Notes: generated by a model from the letters alone, not told the origin. A stretch of DNA of 64,000 nucleotides from Blumeriella jaapii (GCA_009599575.1 VWND01000014.1:372001-436000), one strand, 5' to 3'. Positions 23,900 through 38,089 are shown, counted from the first letter of the stretch. A program made the numbers and translations.

Positions 23900-26800
23900 T
23901 TTTTAAAAGTTTTTTTTTTTTTAGAAATATAATCGCTTTAGTCGGAATCGTCGTCGGAATCGCTGAAGTCGAAATCGCTTTTTGATTCAAAATTCAAAAA
24001 ATAGATTTATTAGTTTTTTTTATAAAATCTTTTCAGCCGGTTGGCGGCGAACGTTTCTTTCAGTTTTGTTTTATCGAATTTCGTAAGTTTATAATAGCTT
24101 TTATTTAATTCGGCCTCGCATACTTCGTAAGATCCGAGCCATTTATAATCAAGCTTAATATCGGCCGATTTATCGATAGCGCGTTAAACGTCGTAAATTA
24201 AAACCAAATTTTTTTTTCTGATTAGCGTTTTTTTTAAAACCTTGGTTTTATTCCAAATTTTCTTAGCTGCCTTCCTATACTTTTTCTTTTTTAAAATCAT
24301 TTTTTTTATATTTATATCGCGGTAATCGAACTGCTTAAATCTTATCGCTAATAGGTCAGTTTTCGTTTTTATTTTGATTACGTTATAAAACTTTTATACA
24401 AGCTATTTTATTTCGAAAAGCAATCGAGCGTTTCTGCCGTACTAAATAAAAAATAAAATCATTTTAATAAAAACGTATATGCATATGCGTATAGCAAAAA
24501 GCATTTCCGAAAATTTCCGCGATCAACGCTTATAACTTTTTCGAATGGCTTTTGAAAAGCCGTCGAAAATATTTTTATAATTTCGTTTAACGAATCCGTT
24601 GCTTTTCGAATTGTAAGCTAAAATTTAAATGCGCTGGATCCCGTATTTTTTTGTAAAAGTTTCGATAACGCTTTTATTTTCGGATTTATTATCGACGTTT
24701 AATTTGCTAAATAAGCCGTATCGATATACAACGTTTTTTCAAAAAAAAGTCGCTATAGCTTCGAAAATAGCGTTTCGAAAAAATCGCTTTTCAAGCTATC
24801 TAAACAAATCGTTAATAACGAATACGAAGCATATATGCCCGCGGTCGGTAATCGGTACGCGTATAACGTCGAAATTAATTTTTTCCTAAATTTTAAAAAA
24901 CCACGTCGGATATAATAAATTTTCTTTTCGATTAAGCTTTCGTTTTTAGCAAAAAATGCAGCTTTTAACGAAAGCTTTGCAATTTTCGAAGCATTTTTTC
25001 TATTAAAAATCGTTTTTGATTCGGTAATAAATAGCTTCAGCTTTTTTATAAAACATTTTTTCGTAGGTTTTTTTTATAATTTAAAACTTATCGGCTTTAT
25101 TATTTATTATTAAGCGTTTTTAATATATATTATCTTTTATTTTATACAGCTTTCTGTCGGCCAAAATATAATCGAAAGCTTGGTTTTTAAATAATTTAAA
25201 CTAATAATTTAGCACGCTAAATGGTTTAAATAAAATAATTAAATAATATGCGATTAAATAAAAATCTTCGGTTTCGTAATTATCGATTAAAAATTTATTT
25301 TCGTCGTTAATCGATTTATTCCGATCGTTTTCGGTCAAATCCATTCGCGATACTAACCGAAATAATAACGCGAATGCTTTTTCGGCCCGAAAATTAATGT
25401 TTTTCACTCGCGGTGCCAGCCGAAATAGCAACGCGAATAGTTTTAACTCTGTAAAACCAAAAGCGCAGATAGCGAAGCAGCCGATTTCGTTAGCAATTTA
25501 TTCGTTAATATTTTATTCGCTTTGTTTAGCGAAATTAAACGAATAAAAGCGTTTTCGTTTAAAAAGGCCGTCTGCCGTTATATTAATTGTTTTTTTAATA
25601 TATTTAACTTCGAAATTTATAAATCGCATTTAAGCTATTTAATTAATAACGAACGCTTTTGGTAAATTATTAGCTTTTTTATTTAATTAATCGACAAAAA
25701 CTTTTGCGTTTGTTTTCAAAATAAAATATACGCCGTACAATTCGCTTTTTATTTTTTTTATTATTTTAAAAGCGCTTCGATATTTTCGTTTGGTAGCATC
25801 GTAGCGTATTTCCGCGAAAAATTATAAACCGCTTTCGAATCGTAAAAAATGCCGTTTTTTGTTTTCATCGATTTGTTGCAATACAGCTTCTTAACCGAAA
25901 ATATTAGCGTCGATAATTAAAATGATTTTTCCTGCGTTTGGGCTGTAATCGATTCGCACAAATAATAAGGCCGATAAAAAATTGTTTTTAAAAACTTTTA
26001 TAGCTTTGCTTTATTTTTTTTCCTAAACGAAATCGATTTTTTTTTTTATCGTAGCGTAAATAAATGCAGCTTTTTAAAAAAAGTTTTTAATTTAATTGCG
26101 ATAATAAATCATAACGCTAATAAAAGTTTTAGCTTCGGTAATATTTTTACATTTTTTCTATTCGCAAATCTTTTCAATTTTTTTTCGTTAAAAATAGCGG
26201 CCAGCATTATCAGTTATATAACCGACGATATTTATTTCGGATATACAAAATTTTAATCGAAAGCCAATAATAGCTTTGGCTTTTTCGAAACAAATTATAA
26301 CTTTGTCGATATTTTAAATATATTTTATTATATAACGTTGAATTTTAAAAAAAATCTTTTTATTATTATAATATAATTTAAAGCCTTTTATTTCAACGTC
26401 GTTAACGTAAAAAAAAACAATATCGGAAATGCAAATTATAAGGATTTTATATACGATTTTTACGAATTAAACGACTGAATTAATAGCTTCTATAAATACT
26501 TTCGTTATACGTAATAAACCGATTGGAATTTAAATTGCCGTTATATTTCGAAATCGTAAATTAAGCATTAAATAATCGTAGCCGGAAAACAAATCGAAAA
26601 AGAAAGCGATCGTTAATCCTATAAATTCGTTTGAAAATTAATCGACGTTGAATGGCACGTTAGCGTTTCGTATCGTTATTCTGTTTATTTCGACGATTGC
26701 GATAATAAATTTATAAATGCCTTTTTCTTTTTTCGTAACGATAAACCATTTGTTTTTGTATAAGCCGTGACAGAATTCGAAAATTTTTTGTTTGATTCGC

Positions 26801-27893
26801 TTTTCAACATTTCGACTATTTTATCCTAAAGAATTCTGGAAACTGAAAAGGTCTTTTTTTGCCAGGCTTCGTAAAGCACGGTTTTAATATCGATATAAAA
26901 TGTAACGTTAAAGCTAAATTAGCTTATTTCGATAAAATCGAAAGCTATAGCTTTTTTTCGATTGCGTAAAACTTCGTACAAAACCTTTTTCTTTTTTGGC
27001 AAAAATTAAATTCCGATTGCTAAATTATCAAATCGTTTTTTTGTAAATCGGCTGTCAAATAATAAGCTAAAAAATCGACCGATAATAAATTTTTTAAATT
27101 CGCTAATAACGGATTAAAATGGTTTTGTTGCTTCGTTTTTTTCGAACCAATCGTTTATTTTTCCGGAAATATTTCTATCGGATTCGCTAAGATTTACGAA
27201 TCGTATTTTATCAGCTTTGCGTTTATAAAAAGTGCTGATATTAATACAAAAAAATAAAATATATAAATCGGGTTTGTTTAATACGAAAACGAAATTTTCG
27301 GAATTCTTATTTCCGAGTTAATAATCAAAAATATTAATATTAGCCAATTTTATTCGCGGTGCCATTTCGATTAATAACGCGAATGCTTTTAGCCGAGTAT
27401 TTTCCAGGTTTTATTATAGCTTAGCGTCTGTCTTAAGGCTAAAGCCGGCTATTCGTTTCCCGATAAAACGTCGATTAAAAAAACTTTATCGCCGGCGACG
27501 ATAATTTAATTTTAAAAAAACCGGTTTTAATTTCAGAAAAAAGCTTTTATTTGGCCGTTTTCGATGTATTTAAAGCTGACGAAACTTTCCAAAATCCAAA
27601 GTATTCTAAAAATAATAAAATAAAAGCATTTTTTTATTATCAAAAAGTTTTTATAAATAATAATATTTCTAACGTCGACTTTTATATTCCGTACAATTTT
27701 ATTAAACTTAATAATATTTTTATTAACGATAATATAAATTATTCGTTTATCGGTAATAATCGGAATACTACTAGCTTCGGCCGTTTTCTGGTTTATGCAA
27801 TTAACTTCGGCTTTATTATCGAATAAAACGAGGGCGATCGTATTTTTCTTAAATATAATTTTTATTTTTGGCGCTTTTATAACCGTGTAAAAG
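23900..27893 (-). pseudogene. Family-2 pol: protease/RT, RNase H, integrase (broken)
   Basis: On the minus strand, RT is readable at about 26780-26380: FIVTKKEKGIYKFIIAIVEI, then FFDLFSGYDYLM, then GLLRITKVFIEAINSVV, ending in FFYVNDVEIKG, where FVDDV is usual. RNase H follows at about 26260-25500, with DATKRKYRSAFKIIKKIKSE and ITADGLFKRKR. Integrase pieces are at about 24880-24400, including YGLFSKLNVDNKSENKS and ILAYNSKSNGFVKRNYKNIF. The FVDD-V-x-x-KG type of RT differs from family 1 (YFDDILIF), so this is a separate Gypsy lineage. RIP-type stops interrupt all frames, though open stretches such as 25431-25201 remain. Confidence 0.75.
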
Positions 27894-28306
27894 TGTCAGG
27901 AACCAACATCACGTGTATAAGTCAGGTGATCCGCCAAGACCCTCTGCCTCCTACCAACCCTCGAATAGCACTCTCTGCGGATAGGCCGTGGGGGCCGGAT
28001 AATACTATAAAGGCTGGAAATGACATTTAGGTAAAACACTCTATAAAAGTGATTGCTAAAAAACCAGTTATTAGAGTTATATTAAAAAGGATTAAAAAAA
28101 GGTCGGGATAGGGGCTGGAAAGCATACTAAATAGGGTTCGCCTGGTTTCCTGGAAAATACTTTTTTCGAAGGCTCCACCCCTTTTTTTATATTTATACAC
28201 GCTTTTTACTAAAAATATAAAAAGTAAAAATCAATCTGACTATTAATCCAATCTTATCTAAGCTTTATTATCTAAACTAATATTTCCTTGCCTTTTAATT
28301 CTTACA
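27894..28306 (+). repeat. 5' LTR of the inner family-1 copy (413 bp)
   Basis: It starts TGTCAGGAACCAACATCACG and ends AATTCTTACA. The outer half (27894-28060) is almost unmutated, and the inner half carries RIP-type changes. It is identical in length to the 3' LTR. Confidence 0.95.
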
Positions 28307-28469
28307 TTTTGATTTTTCTATCTACCGGAACGGCAGTTCGATACTATTAAAACAACCTTTTATTATACTATTATATTTATATCGTTATTATCGATATTAT
28401 AGCTTTTCGCACTCGCAGAAAACAAGCATTTCCGGCTATTTAAAAAAACCCAGCACCTTCGGCTGCTCA

Positions 28470-29960
28470 AAAAAACCCCGTACTATCGTTTCCCCTGACG
28501 TCACCAATCTTACCAAAGGCCGAAAACATCCCACCACCAAAGCGCGACGACTTTTCAATTTCTTTTATCGAAAAAATTACTAAAGAAAGCCACGCTTAAA
28601 ACGATTCGAAAAGATCCTTCACCGAAATTCTAATTTATTTGGCTAATAAACGAATCCGCGCCGAATAAAAAAAAAACGATAAACGTAAAAAAATAAAAAA
28701 AATACGAATTAAAATAAAACAGAAAAAAATTAAAAAAAAAGTCCACGAAACAATTAAAAAACTCGAAGAAACCTTAAAACGCCGAAACGAACTCCGAAAA
28801 AAAATTAAACAATTTCAACAAAAACTTAACGCTTTCGAAAATATCGAAAAAAAAGTTTTTATACTTTTTAACACCGTCCCAATTGAAAAAAAACAAAAAA
28901 TAATCCAAGCCGGCGATTACTATAAAATATCTTCGAAGCATTACGATAATAATACCCATTGAAAACGATCTAGCATCTTTTTTAAGCATACTATATCTTT
29001 TATAAAAAACACAGCGAATTCGAGCCGAAAAACATTAAAAATAAAAAACTTCCTAATATATCGAAGAAAAAATATTAAAAAAGCTCAATTTTTTATTCGA
29101 CGTGCAAAGCGAAACTTCCGCCAAAATAAAAAAATAACATTTTGTACCGATTAAAAAAAAATTAACGTTTGTGTTTTAACTTTCGACGATAAAATAAAAA
29201 AAAAATAAACCGAATACGAACGACGTTTTACGAATATTCGAACTATATAAAACGATTTTAAAAAATAAATATTAAACTTTTTAATAAATGCGGAAAATCG
29301 AAAAATCGCGGCCTCGAATTTATACGATAAAGCGAAGCAAAAAAAACATAAATTAATTAACGATTTCGTTGCTTATTTAAATAATCTCGAATAGCAGTTG
29401 CAAATAATAAACGATGCGACTAAAAAAAAAATGTTTTTCGCAAAACTCCGATCTACTTTTCGAAAAAAAATTATCAAACGAAACAATACTGCAGCTACAA
29501 ATTCGTACGAAAAAATTAATATTAATCGCTTATTATATCGAAAATGCTAATAAAATTATCAGCGACGAAACGAAAAAAAATAATAAACGACGAAACGAGC
29601 GCAAAAAAAAAAAAAAAAAAAAAAAAACTTATATTCACGATTAAAGCCCAAAAATTAAAAACAAATACATACCGTCTTCGATTCGAAAATACATTATAAA
29701 AAAAAAAACAAAAGCGAAAAAACAACAACCTTAACAAAATCCTTTAAAATCTTAAAACTCCTAACGATTTCTTTTACCTTTCGAAATGCAATCGCTGCCA
29801 AAAAAAAAAGCATCGTATAACTAATTGTCCAAAAATCGAATATTATAAATGCAATAAAAAAAAATATATAATTTTAAACTGCTCCGAAGCTAACAAATCT
29901 AAAAATTCGGAAAAAGCTTCCGCTCGATTTTAATTTCGTCGCTGCTAACAAAATCGAACG
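28470..29960 (+). pseudogene. Family-1 gag with two zinc knuckles (broken)
   Basis: The region follows the 5' LTR. At 29787-29882 the translation reads CNRCQKKKHRITNC, a perfect CX2CX4HX4C knuckle, then YKCNKKKYIILNC, a second knuckle with Tyr in place of His. The outer family-1 copy (minus, about 39490-39390) keeps His in the second knuckle (YKCNKKKHIISNC), so the Tyr here is a CAT-to-TAT mutation. A lysine-rich open stretch (29414-29644) is part of gag. Stops are frequent. Confidence 0.75.
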
Positions 29961-29999
29961 AAAAAAAAAAATAAAAAATAATAATTTCAGTCGAAATTA

Positions 30000-32900
30000 A
30001 AAAAGCCAAAAGCGAAACTCGTACGAAACGAGCTTTTATCGACTGCGGCGCGGAAAAAAACTGCGTAATTCAAAAATTATTAATTAAATATAAATAAAAA
30101 CCAACTCAAAAACGTATTAATTTATTTACGATTAAAAAAAAAAAAGTAATTATTTACGGCACGCATACGCAACCTATTCGCGCTATTGATAATTATAAAA
30201 CAATTAAAAAAATACAAAGCGATTTCGTAGCTTGCGATATAAATATCTCAAAAGTTTTATTTATTTTAGAATTCTTTTAATTGCGAAATATCGACCCCGC
30301 TATAAGCTTTCGAACTAAATCGTGGCGATATCCAATCGAACGCTTACAATTTAATTTCGTTATAATTAAACGTTTCAAAAAGAAATTCAAAAAAAAGCAA
30401 GCGTTTTGTATCGTTTTAAAAAAAACTACTAAAAAACAGCATTAATTACCTTTTAAATACGACGATTACGCCGACGTATTCGACGATACCGCCGCGGTTA
30501 CCTTAGCTTTTCACCATTTTATAAAACATCGAATAAATCTCGCGAAAAGAAAAAATCCCTTTTAAAAACCAGTCTACTTTTTGTCGAAATTTAAACTTAC
30601 CGAATTACGCGAATATCTCGATTCGAATTTAAAAAAAAACTAAATAAAAAGGTCTACTAGCCCTGCCGGCGCACCGGTAATATTTATACCGAAAAAAAAC
30701 GGAAATTTACGATTATACGTCGATTATAAGAATTTAAACGCAATTACGGTTAAAAATCGAACTTTTCTACCTTTTATAAGCGAAACTTTAAATCGTTTGA
30801 AAAAAGCTAAAATATTTACTAAGCTAAACTTCACTTAGGCGTATTACCGCCTTCGAATAAAAAAGGAAAATAAATGAAAGACTGCGTTTCGCATTCGTTA
30901 CGGACACTTCGAATACTGCGTATTACTTTTCGGCTTTTCGAACGCATCAACAACCTTCCAAGCGTATATTAATTAAGCTTTAATCGGTTTAATAAATATT
31001 ACGTATATAATTTATTTCGACGATATTTTAATATTCTTCGAAAATCCCGACGATTATATAAACGCGGTAAAAAAAGTTTTCGAAAAACTCCGTACTAACA
31101 AACTTTACGAAAATCTGAAAAAATATACCTTCGATACGAATACGATTGAATTCCTAAGCTTCGTCGTTATTTTTACAGAAATTAAAATAAACCCAAAGAA
31201 AATAAATAATATTCGGAAATAGCCATCTTTTATTACGTAGCGAAATATTCAAATGTTTTTGGGTTTTACCAACTTTTATAAACGTTTTATTAAAAACTAC
31301 GCTAAGCTTTGCCGACTTATTACAAATCTTTTAAAAAAAATACAACGAAAAAAAATATCGGGCCCTTTTCGTTTTCTATTCGAAGCGAAGCTCGCTTTTT
31401 TACTTTTAAAAAAAAAGTTTTGCCAAGCACCGATTCTACGCTATTTCGACCCTCGATTAAAAATCCAAATCGAAACAAACGCTTCGAAATTCGTTATAAG
31501 CGAAATATTATCCCAATTATTCGAAGAAAATACGAAGGCACGTTGGCATTTTATCGCATATTATTCGAAAAAGCTTTCCTTTATAAAACAAAAATACGAA
31601 GTTCACGACGCTAAGCTAATAACTATAATTTACGCTTTTAAATAATAAAACCAATATTTACGTAACGCTTCCGACGTTATTATTATACGTACAAATTATT
31701 ATAATCTAAAATACTTTTTTATAAAAAAACGTTTAAACGGACGCTAAGCGAAATAGGCCGACGAGCTAATTAAATACGATTTTACAATCGAATATAAAAC
31801 AAAAGTTTTTAATCCGGCGAATAATCTTTTTCGCCGGCCAAATTTAAAAAAAGATTTAAAAAAAAATAACGAACAATTGCCTACGCTGCATCGTAAGCTA
31901 AAATTAGCTTATTTAAAAAATTCTAAAATATTTTCCGCAATAAAAACACGTTTAAAATCGGGGCATAAACCATTTCGCGCCGATAAATATTCGAAACTTC
32001 TATTAACGGAATCAAAAAATAAAAAACAAACGGAAAAAAGCCAAATAAAAAGCTTTTTCGCCGGACTGTTTTTTGCTAATATTATTAATTGCAAATAATA
32101 TATACTACGGAGCGTAGCCGCTGTATTATTACAATCCGAAACGGCTAATAACGAACTAGCAGAACCGATTTATAAAACTATTTTTAAATTGCAAAAATCT
32201 GATTTTTTTGTATTACAGAAAACGTACGAATCGGCCTCGCAAAACAATCGAGCCGAATCCGAAAAATATTAGCGTATAAGCTAAAATAAATTACTACGTT
32301 ACAAAAAACGTACGTATATTTCGAATAAAAGCGCTATTAAAAGCGAAATATTAAAAATTAATTACGACGACTCGACCGCCGGCCATTGGAATTTTCGGCG
32401 AACGCTAAAACTGGTCGAAAAAAAGTATTTCTGGCCTGGCTTACGAAGCGACGTAAAGCGTTACGTTAATACGTATGGAAAGTGCCAGAAAGGCAAGCCT
32501 AGAAAACACCGATTCTATAGCGAATTAACTTTCTTTTCGATTTTTACGAAACTTTAAAAAAAAATAACCATAAATTTTATTACGGATCTATTCTCTAGCA
32601 AAAAACGAAATCGTATTTACGATTTTATACTCGTTATAATAAACCGATATACGAAGCTGTCGAAATATATACCGATATAAAAAACGATTTCAATCTTAGA
32701 TTTAATTAAAATATTTATACAACACGTTTACAAAGATTTTAGCTGTTTTAAAAAAATTATTACAAACAAAAAGTCAGTTTTCATTAATAAATTCTAGTTT
32801 TTAATAATATTTTATTTATAAATACGACGTCGATTAAACACCGCTTTCCATTTTTAAACCGATAGCCAAACGGAACGTTAAAATTAAATTTTAAAATTCT

Positions 32901-33620
32901 ATTTTCGCACGTACTGCGATTATCGATAAAACGATTGGGCTACGAAGCTTGCTTTAGCCGAATTTACGTATAATAATTCGATATACGTTTTTACGAATTC
33001 TACCTTTTTTCGTATATTATACGGTTTTTATCCAAAACTTGGCAGCAACGTCGAAAGCGACGTCGTAAAAAAAAAGGTACCGTCAACGGAAAAACGAATT
33101 AAAATATTACAAAAAAAAAAAAAAATATTTAGTAAAAAATTAAAAAAAGCTAACGCGAACCATAAAAAGTTCTACGACGCTAAACATAAAAAAATTAGAT
33201 TTTAAATAAGCGATAAAATATTATTATCGATTAAAAATCTTCGACAGCTGCGATTTTTTCGAAAGCTTTTAAATAAATATCTAAAGCTTTTCAAAATCAA
33301 GCGAATTATATACGAGCACGGCTAAGCTTACTAATTCGAATTTTTTTTTTAATATCGTATTTACGATATTTTTCACGTTTTCTTATTAAAACCTTGGCAG
33401 AATCGGAACGACACCGAGCCGAAAAATAATATAATAAAATTTCAAAAATTCGAAAAATACAAAATCAAATTAATACAAGCTTACAAAAATATAAAAAAAA
33501 ACCGATATTACTTGGTGCGATAAAAAAGCTATTTATTAAACGAAAACTTTTAAAAGCCAAAAAACCATTTTACAAACGCAAAAAAAATTATAAAAAAATA
33601 CTTAAAAAATACGATAAATA
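30000..33620 (+). pseudogene. Family-1 pol: protease, RT, RNase H, integrase, chromodomain (broken)
   Basis: The protease block AFIDCGAEKNCV is near 30030-30065 (DSGA appears as DCGA). RT runs from [19 protein letters not shown] (30660) through LLFGFSNASTTFQAYINQAL to IIYFDDILIF (about 31010), with both catalytic aspartates. The open stretch 31253-31645 covers FLGFTNFYKRFIKNYAK to RNase H (PILRYFDPRLKIQIETNASK, then IAYYSKKLSFIKQKYEVHDA). Integrase begins near 32370 (STAGHWNFRRTLKLVEKKYF, WPGLRSDVKRYV) and keeps part of the HHCC zinc site. A chromodomain follows at about 33450-33600 (RYYLVR, then a mutated W, then KSYL). The order PR-RT-RH-IN-chromodomain is that of a chromovirus. Confidence 0.85.
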
Positions 33621-33929
33621 ATAGCAACGAAGCAATAACGAATGCGCGCCGCAAAAGCAAAAAAAAAAAAACAAAAACATTTAAAAAACCTTAAAACCGT
33701 CGCTAAGCTAATTTATTTTTATCGTTATTCTTTTTTCCATCGTTATCGCCATTTTTTTTAAATTTAAAAGCAGCGGCAGGCTAAAAAAAATTAATATTAA
33801 ACGAATTCGCAAAATATTCGATTTATTTTAATTAAAGCTTTTACGATAGCCGTAATCGAATCCTGAATTGCAATTACGATATGCTCGTAAAAATTCAAAA
33901 TTTAATTTAACTGGTTAAAATAAATCCGA

Positions 33930-34833
33930 GCGACGTTTTCGAAACGTCGGAAAATACGTTTTATATTAACGTCGTTAAATGGAAGGGCCGGCGCAGTCAA
34001 AACCTTTAAAACAGCAGCAGCCGCCAAACCGGCAGAAACGAACGCAGCAGCAGCAGCGGCAGTCCGAACCGCGGCGCGATTCGCACGACCTCCGATTATT
34101 ATAAAAGCCGAAGCGTTATTTTTTTTTAAACGATTTATATAAGCGTCGTAAATAATAAAATCGACAAAAGTTTTAATAAAAGCTTTGGCTTCGGTAATAA
34201 AAAAAAAAAAAGCGGCAGCGACGATAGCAATATCGAAACGATTTATAAAATCGTTAAAACCCGCGAAAAAAGTTTGCGCTTCGGTAGCGCGTACGGCAGA
34301 AATCTGTAATTAATTAAAAGCGAATTCGAATAAAAGTCTAAAAAATTTATAAAAAAGCACTGAATATACGAAGCTCTGCAGCGGTTGCATTTCACGCTAA
34401 AAAGCTCGAAAACGCAAAAAAGCAAAAAGTCCGCTGTAATGCTTTCGCGTAAAATCAGGCGAGCGCACCGAAAACAGATAGAAATTAAAAGCATTTTGAA
34501 AATTCGCGGCGAACGCGGCGAAAAGCAATTAATTAAAATAAAAAAAAACTAATAAAAAAATAAAAATAAAAAAAAAAAAAAAAAAAAATTAAGCAGAAAA
34601 ATAGCGGCTATTTTAAAAAAAAAAAACTTTTTTAACAAAAATACGAGCGCTATCGAAAACAAAAAAAACAGAACAGCAAAACAGCCATAATTCACGACCA
34701 AAAGCGGAAAAAACAGCTATAATTTACGACCGAAAGCGGAAAAAACCGCACGTTATTTCGAAGGCGTAACGCACGCCATACGCATAAAAAAATCAATCGC
34801 TTTTAAAAACCAAAAGCCTAAAAAAAAAGGTAA
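33930..34833 (+). pseudogene. Family-1 region between chromodomain and 3' LTR, with Ala-rich segment
   Basis: After the chromodomain the sense strand reads an alanine-rich piece near 33975-34080 (KTAAAAKPAETNAAAAAAVR). It continues as a basic, lysine-rich stretch to about 34550 and ends in A-runs and a short purine-rich tract just before the LTR. The same segment is present, reversed, at 16390-16706 in the outer copy, so it belongs to the family. Whether it is a coding tail of pol, a separate small ORF or 3' untranslated sequence cannot be told from mutated copies. Confidence 0.45.
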
Positions 34834-35246
34834 TATCAGGAACCAATATTACGTATATAAATCAAATGATCCGCCAAAACCTTCTGCCTTTTACCAACTT
34901 TCGAATAGCACTTTCTGCGGATAGGCCGTAGGGGCCGGATAATATTATAAAAGCTGGAAATAATATTTAAATAAAACATTTTATAAAAATAATTGCTAAA
35001 AAATCAGTTATTAAGGTTATATTAAAAAAAATTGAAAAAAGGTCGGAATAAGGGCTGGAAAGCATACTAAATGGAATTCGCCTGGTTTCCTGGAAAATAC
35101 TTTTCTCGAGGGCTCCACCCCTCCTTTTGTACTTATACACGCCTTCTACTAAAAATGTAAAAGGTAGAAATCAGTCTGACTATTAACCCAACCTTATCTG
35201 AGCTCTATTGTCTGAACTAGTGTTTCCCTGCCTTTCAATCCTTACA
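34834..35246 (+). repeat. 3' LTR of the inner family-1 copy (413 bp)
   Basis: It starts TATCAGGAACC (TGTCAGGAACC mutated) and ends CAATCCTTACA, followed by the duplicated AAAAG. Here the outer (right) half, 35100-35246, is clean and the inner half is mutated, the mirror of the 5' LTR. Confidence 0.95.
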
Positions 35247-35949
35247 AAAAGTAGTTTCGTCGTTTTAATTTTTGAATTTTTATAACGAGAGCCAAAAGGC
35301 TGACTTTTTCCGAGAATTTCTTTTTATCGGCTAAATTGACTGCGATATTATAAATTTTTTCCTGGTTTTTTTCCAATTCAAAATCGTTTTTTTTTCGAAT
35401 AATTTTAACTTTTTCGTTTTTTTTTAATACAAGGATTTGTTTATTAATAATTTTATCGAATCTTTTTTCTGTGCTAAATAAATCGCTAAATTTTAATTTA
35501 ATTTTCTGTTTTATAATCCGTTTAATAGTTTCGTCGACGGCTTCGAAGCTGATATATTTATCGATTTATTTTTCGCTTCGCATTAGTAGTAAACGTTTAA
35601 AAGCTGGTACTTTTTAAATAATTTAAACCGGAATATCGGTATCGATATCGTTTATATCGTCGTTAATTTCTTTTATTATAAACGTTTTTTTAATAATTTT
35701 ATTAATTCCTTTTCGAATTTCAAAATCTTTTTTTTTTTCGATTCTGACGTTTTTTTTCATACCAGTTGGTTTAGCGAATAAAACAGAAGCGCTTTACTTT
35801 CTTATAGTTCGCTGGCTTAATTATACAATTATAATATCTGCAAATGCGATACTTATATTAGTAATATATGCATTTATCTTTTATCCATACATTTAAATTC
35901 CATTTACATTTGGGATAGAAAATTTCTTTTTAATTAATACGCTTTTTGA

Positions 35950-37306
35950 AATGTTTTCTCTTTTACCAGTAAAAATCGTTTTTGCATTTTTTTTGTTTTC
36001 CAAGCAATCGTTTTATTCCGTACTTTTTACTTTTAAGCGAATAATATTTAACCAGCTCTGATTTTCAGCTTTGTTAAAAAGGCTTATTCCTGCTTCCGTC
36101 GGTCCGAAGCAAATCGCTTTATATTTATTAATATAATAGATATTATTATTTATATAAAAATTAAACGCTTTGCATTTTAAGCGAATATAAAATTCTTCGC
36201 AGTAAATTTCTCTGTTGTTACAGAATTTATACTTAGAGCCACGGGGTTTTTTTTAATAATTACTTTTACCATTTTAATAGCCGCGATTCTGATCCGCGTT
36301 AGTTTTCTTTTTTCCTTTGATAATCGTTATTATAATTAATGTTTCGCTGATTTTAATCGCTAATACGAAAAAGTTGCCACTGGACAGCTATTACTTTTAC
36401 GGTGGCTTAGCGAAATTAATCGCTTCGCGCATTTTAAAGAAAATAATTATTATAAAAGCCATTTTAATCGTTTTCGTTATTCGAATTAACGTAAAAAAGT
36501 TTTTTCTGCTATTATATAAAACCTTCGATTTTGCTTTGAAATCTTTGAATCTTAATATCGGTAAATTTTAATACGAAAGTTTCGATATCCTTGTCAAGCT
36601 TTTCCAAACCTATAAATTTTGCAAAACGATTAAATAGTATAATAACTGATTGTTTTTTGGCGATTTCGGTAACTCTTAATGGCTGGGCATATTTCTGCAC
36701 TAAAGCTTCTACGTCCTTTTTGTAAATAAAAAAAAAAGATTTCTTTTGATTTATAGCTTCGATAATACGTTCGCTTTGATTTTATTTAAAAACGAATTTC
36801 ACAAATTTAAAATACTAATCGAAGATTTTAAAATCTTATTTATCAATTTTAAAATGCTTAATAGTTTTATTGCGAATGCTGGTTGGAAGGCCAAGTAAAA
36901 ACAGTTTTCTTTGCTCAACTTCGCTTAAAACCTTTTTATTAACGAAAACGTCAGAAACTTTCGTATAAATACGATAATAAGCCTTGAATTTTTTGGTTTA
37001 GCGAATTATTATAACAAACTGTTTAAAAAAAACGATAGTATTTCGAATTTGCTGGCGATCGTGGTTTTTAAATTCCGATTTCAAAGCTTTAATTAATTTA
37101 CGCCAATTTCGAACCCTAATAGCCTTCCATTTATTTATCGATTTGATAATATCCTTAATAATTGAGTCATAATAGCGAAAAAGTTTATCGAACATCTCAA
37201 TCTTAAAAACTCCGAAATTCTTACAGGTTTTTTTATATTTTTCGATAAAATCGGTAACGTTAGCGCCACTGAATAAAAGTGCATCAGAGGAGCCAGGAAG
37301 GGGCAT
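35950..37306 (-). pseudogene. Family-2 gag (broken, N-terminal 102 codons open)
   Basis: The minus-strand open stretch 37306-36998 starts MPLPGSSDALLFSGANVTDF and continues IEKYKKTCKNFGV. It then has KWKAIRVRNWRKLIKALKSE, a layout typical of fungal Gypsy gag proteins (MPLPGSxDAPxFxGxNVTxFL, then a W-rich capsid helix). It continues in frame past 36700-36512 with scattered stops. The first 100 codons survive intact and the surrounding CpA content is higher than in pol, so this end is less mutated than the rest of the element. It lies just inside the 5' LTR at 38090-38359. Confidence 0.72.
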
Positions 37307-38089
37307 GCGGCCTCGTATAAAAAAACGAAAGGCGTCGTTGTTTATAATATTAATAAAAATATTAGTTGGGTTTAAATTAAACGAATAAGTGTTTTCTGGA
37401 ATTGCAAGTTAAGAATTTTTAATATAAAAAAAATCGTTTTTAATAGGGGAACTATTAAAAAAGTCTTTGTGTTTTCTGAAGAAATTAAATAAAATAAAGT
37501 TGCGTCCAGACATTTAAATAATATATTAAAAAATTTGTTTTTTGGTAAATTAGCTGGATTAATATAATATTGCTATATAATCCACGGTTTCGATATTCCG
37601 TGGCTCAGGCCAATGCACGTACAGCCATTTTCTTACTATTTTTAATAAAAAGCCGCAAATTGTAATTGCCATAATTATAAAGCGTAAAATCAAAAAATTA
37701 AATTTTCGCTAAGCGTTTAACTAAAAAAGATTTAATTTAAAAAGGCCGAACGCAGCGGTCGAAACGTACGAATCAATATTCGATTTGTTATTCTTAAACA
37801 AAAAAGCGATTTTCGAGCTTTGAATTTCGCACGGTTTAAAATTGCTTAATTATAATTTCAGACGTTTTTAAAATATATTGCACTTTTATAATCTAATAAC
37901 TGTGCGCAAAATAAAAAAAGCTATTAAAAATCTTTCATATAATACAGCTGCGAATAACACCATATGAAAGGTTTTTCAAGCCGTAATGGCGAAATATCGA
38001 AATCGACCTTAATTATGAATTTAAAAAATGCATCGGCGAATATATAAAAACGAAACACCGAAATTTAAATCTTTGCGTAAGTTACTAAA

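Larger units (their letters stand above)
27894..35246 (+). mobile_element. Inner Ty3/Gypsy chromovirus (family 1, 7.35 kb), TSD AAAAG
   Basis: This full-length copy has direct LTRs at 27894-28306 and 34834-35246 and a perfect target duplication AAAAG (27889-27893 and 35247-35251). It is the youngest insertion of the three because it interrupts family 2, which interrupts the outer family-1 copy. Plus-strand order is gag with two zinc knuckles, protease, RT, RNase H, integrase, chromodomain and an alanine-rich tail. The coding strand is very A-rich and G-poor, and TGG codons have become stops. Confidence 0.95.

Noticed and set aside
29414..29644. 76-codon Lys-rich ORF as an independent gene
   Set aside because: It is an open stretch of the mutated family-1 gag, with its poly-Lys run coming from an A tract.
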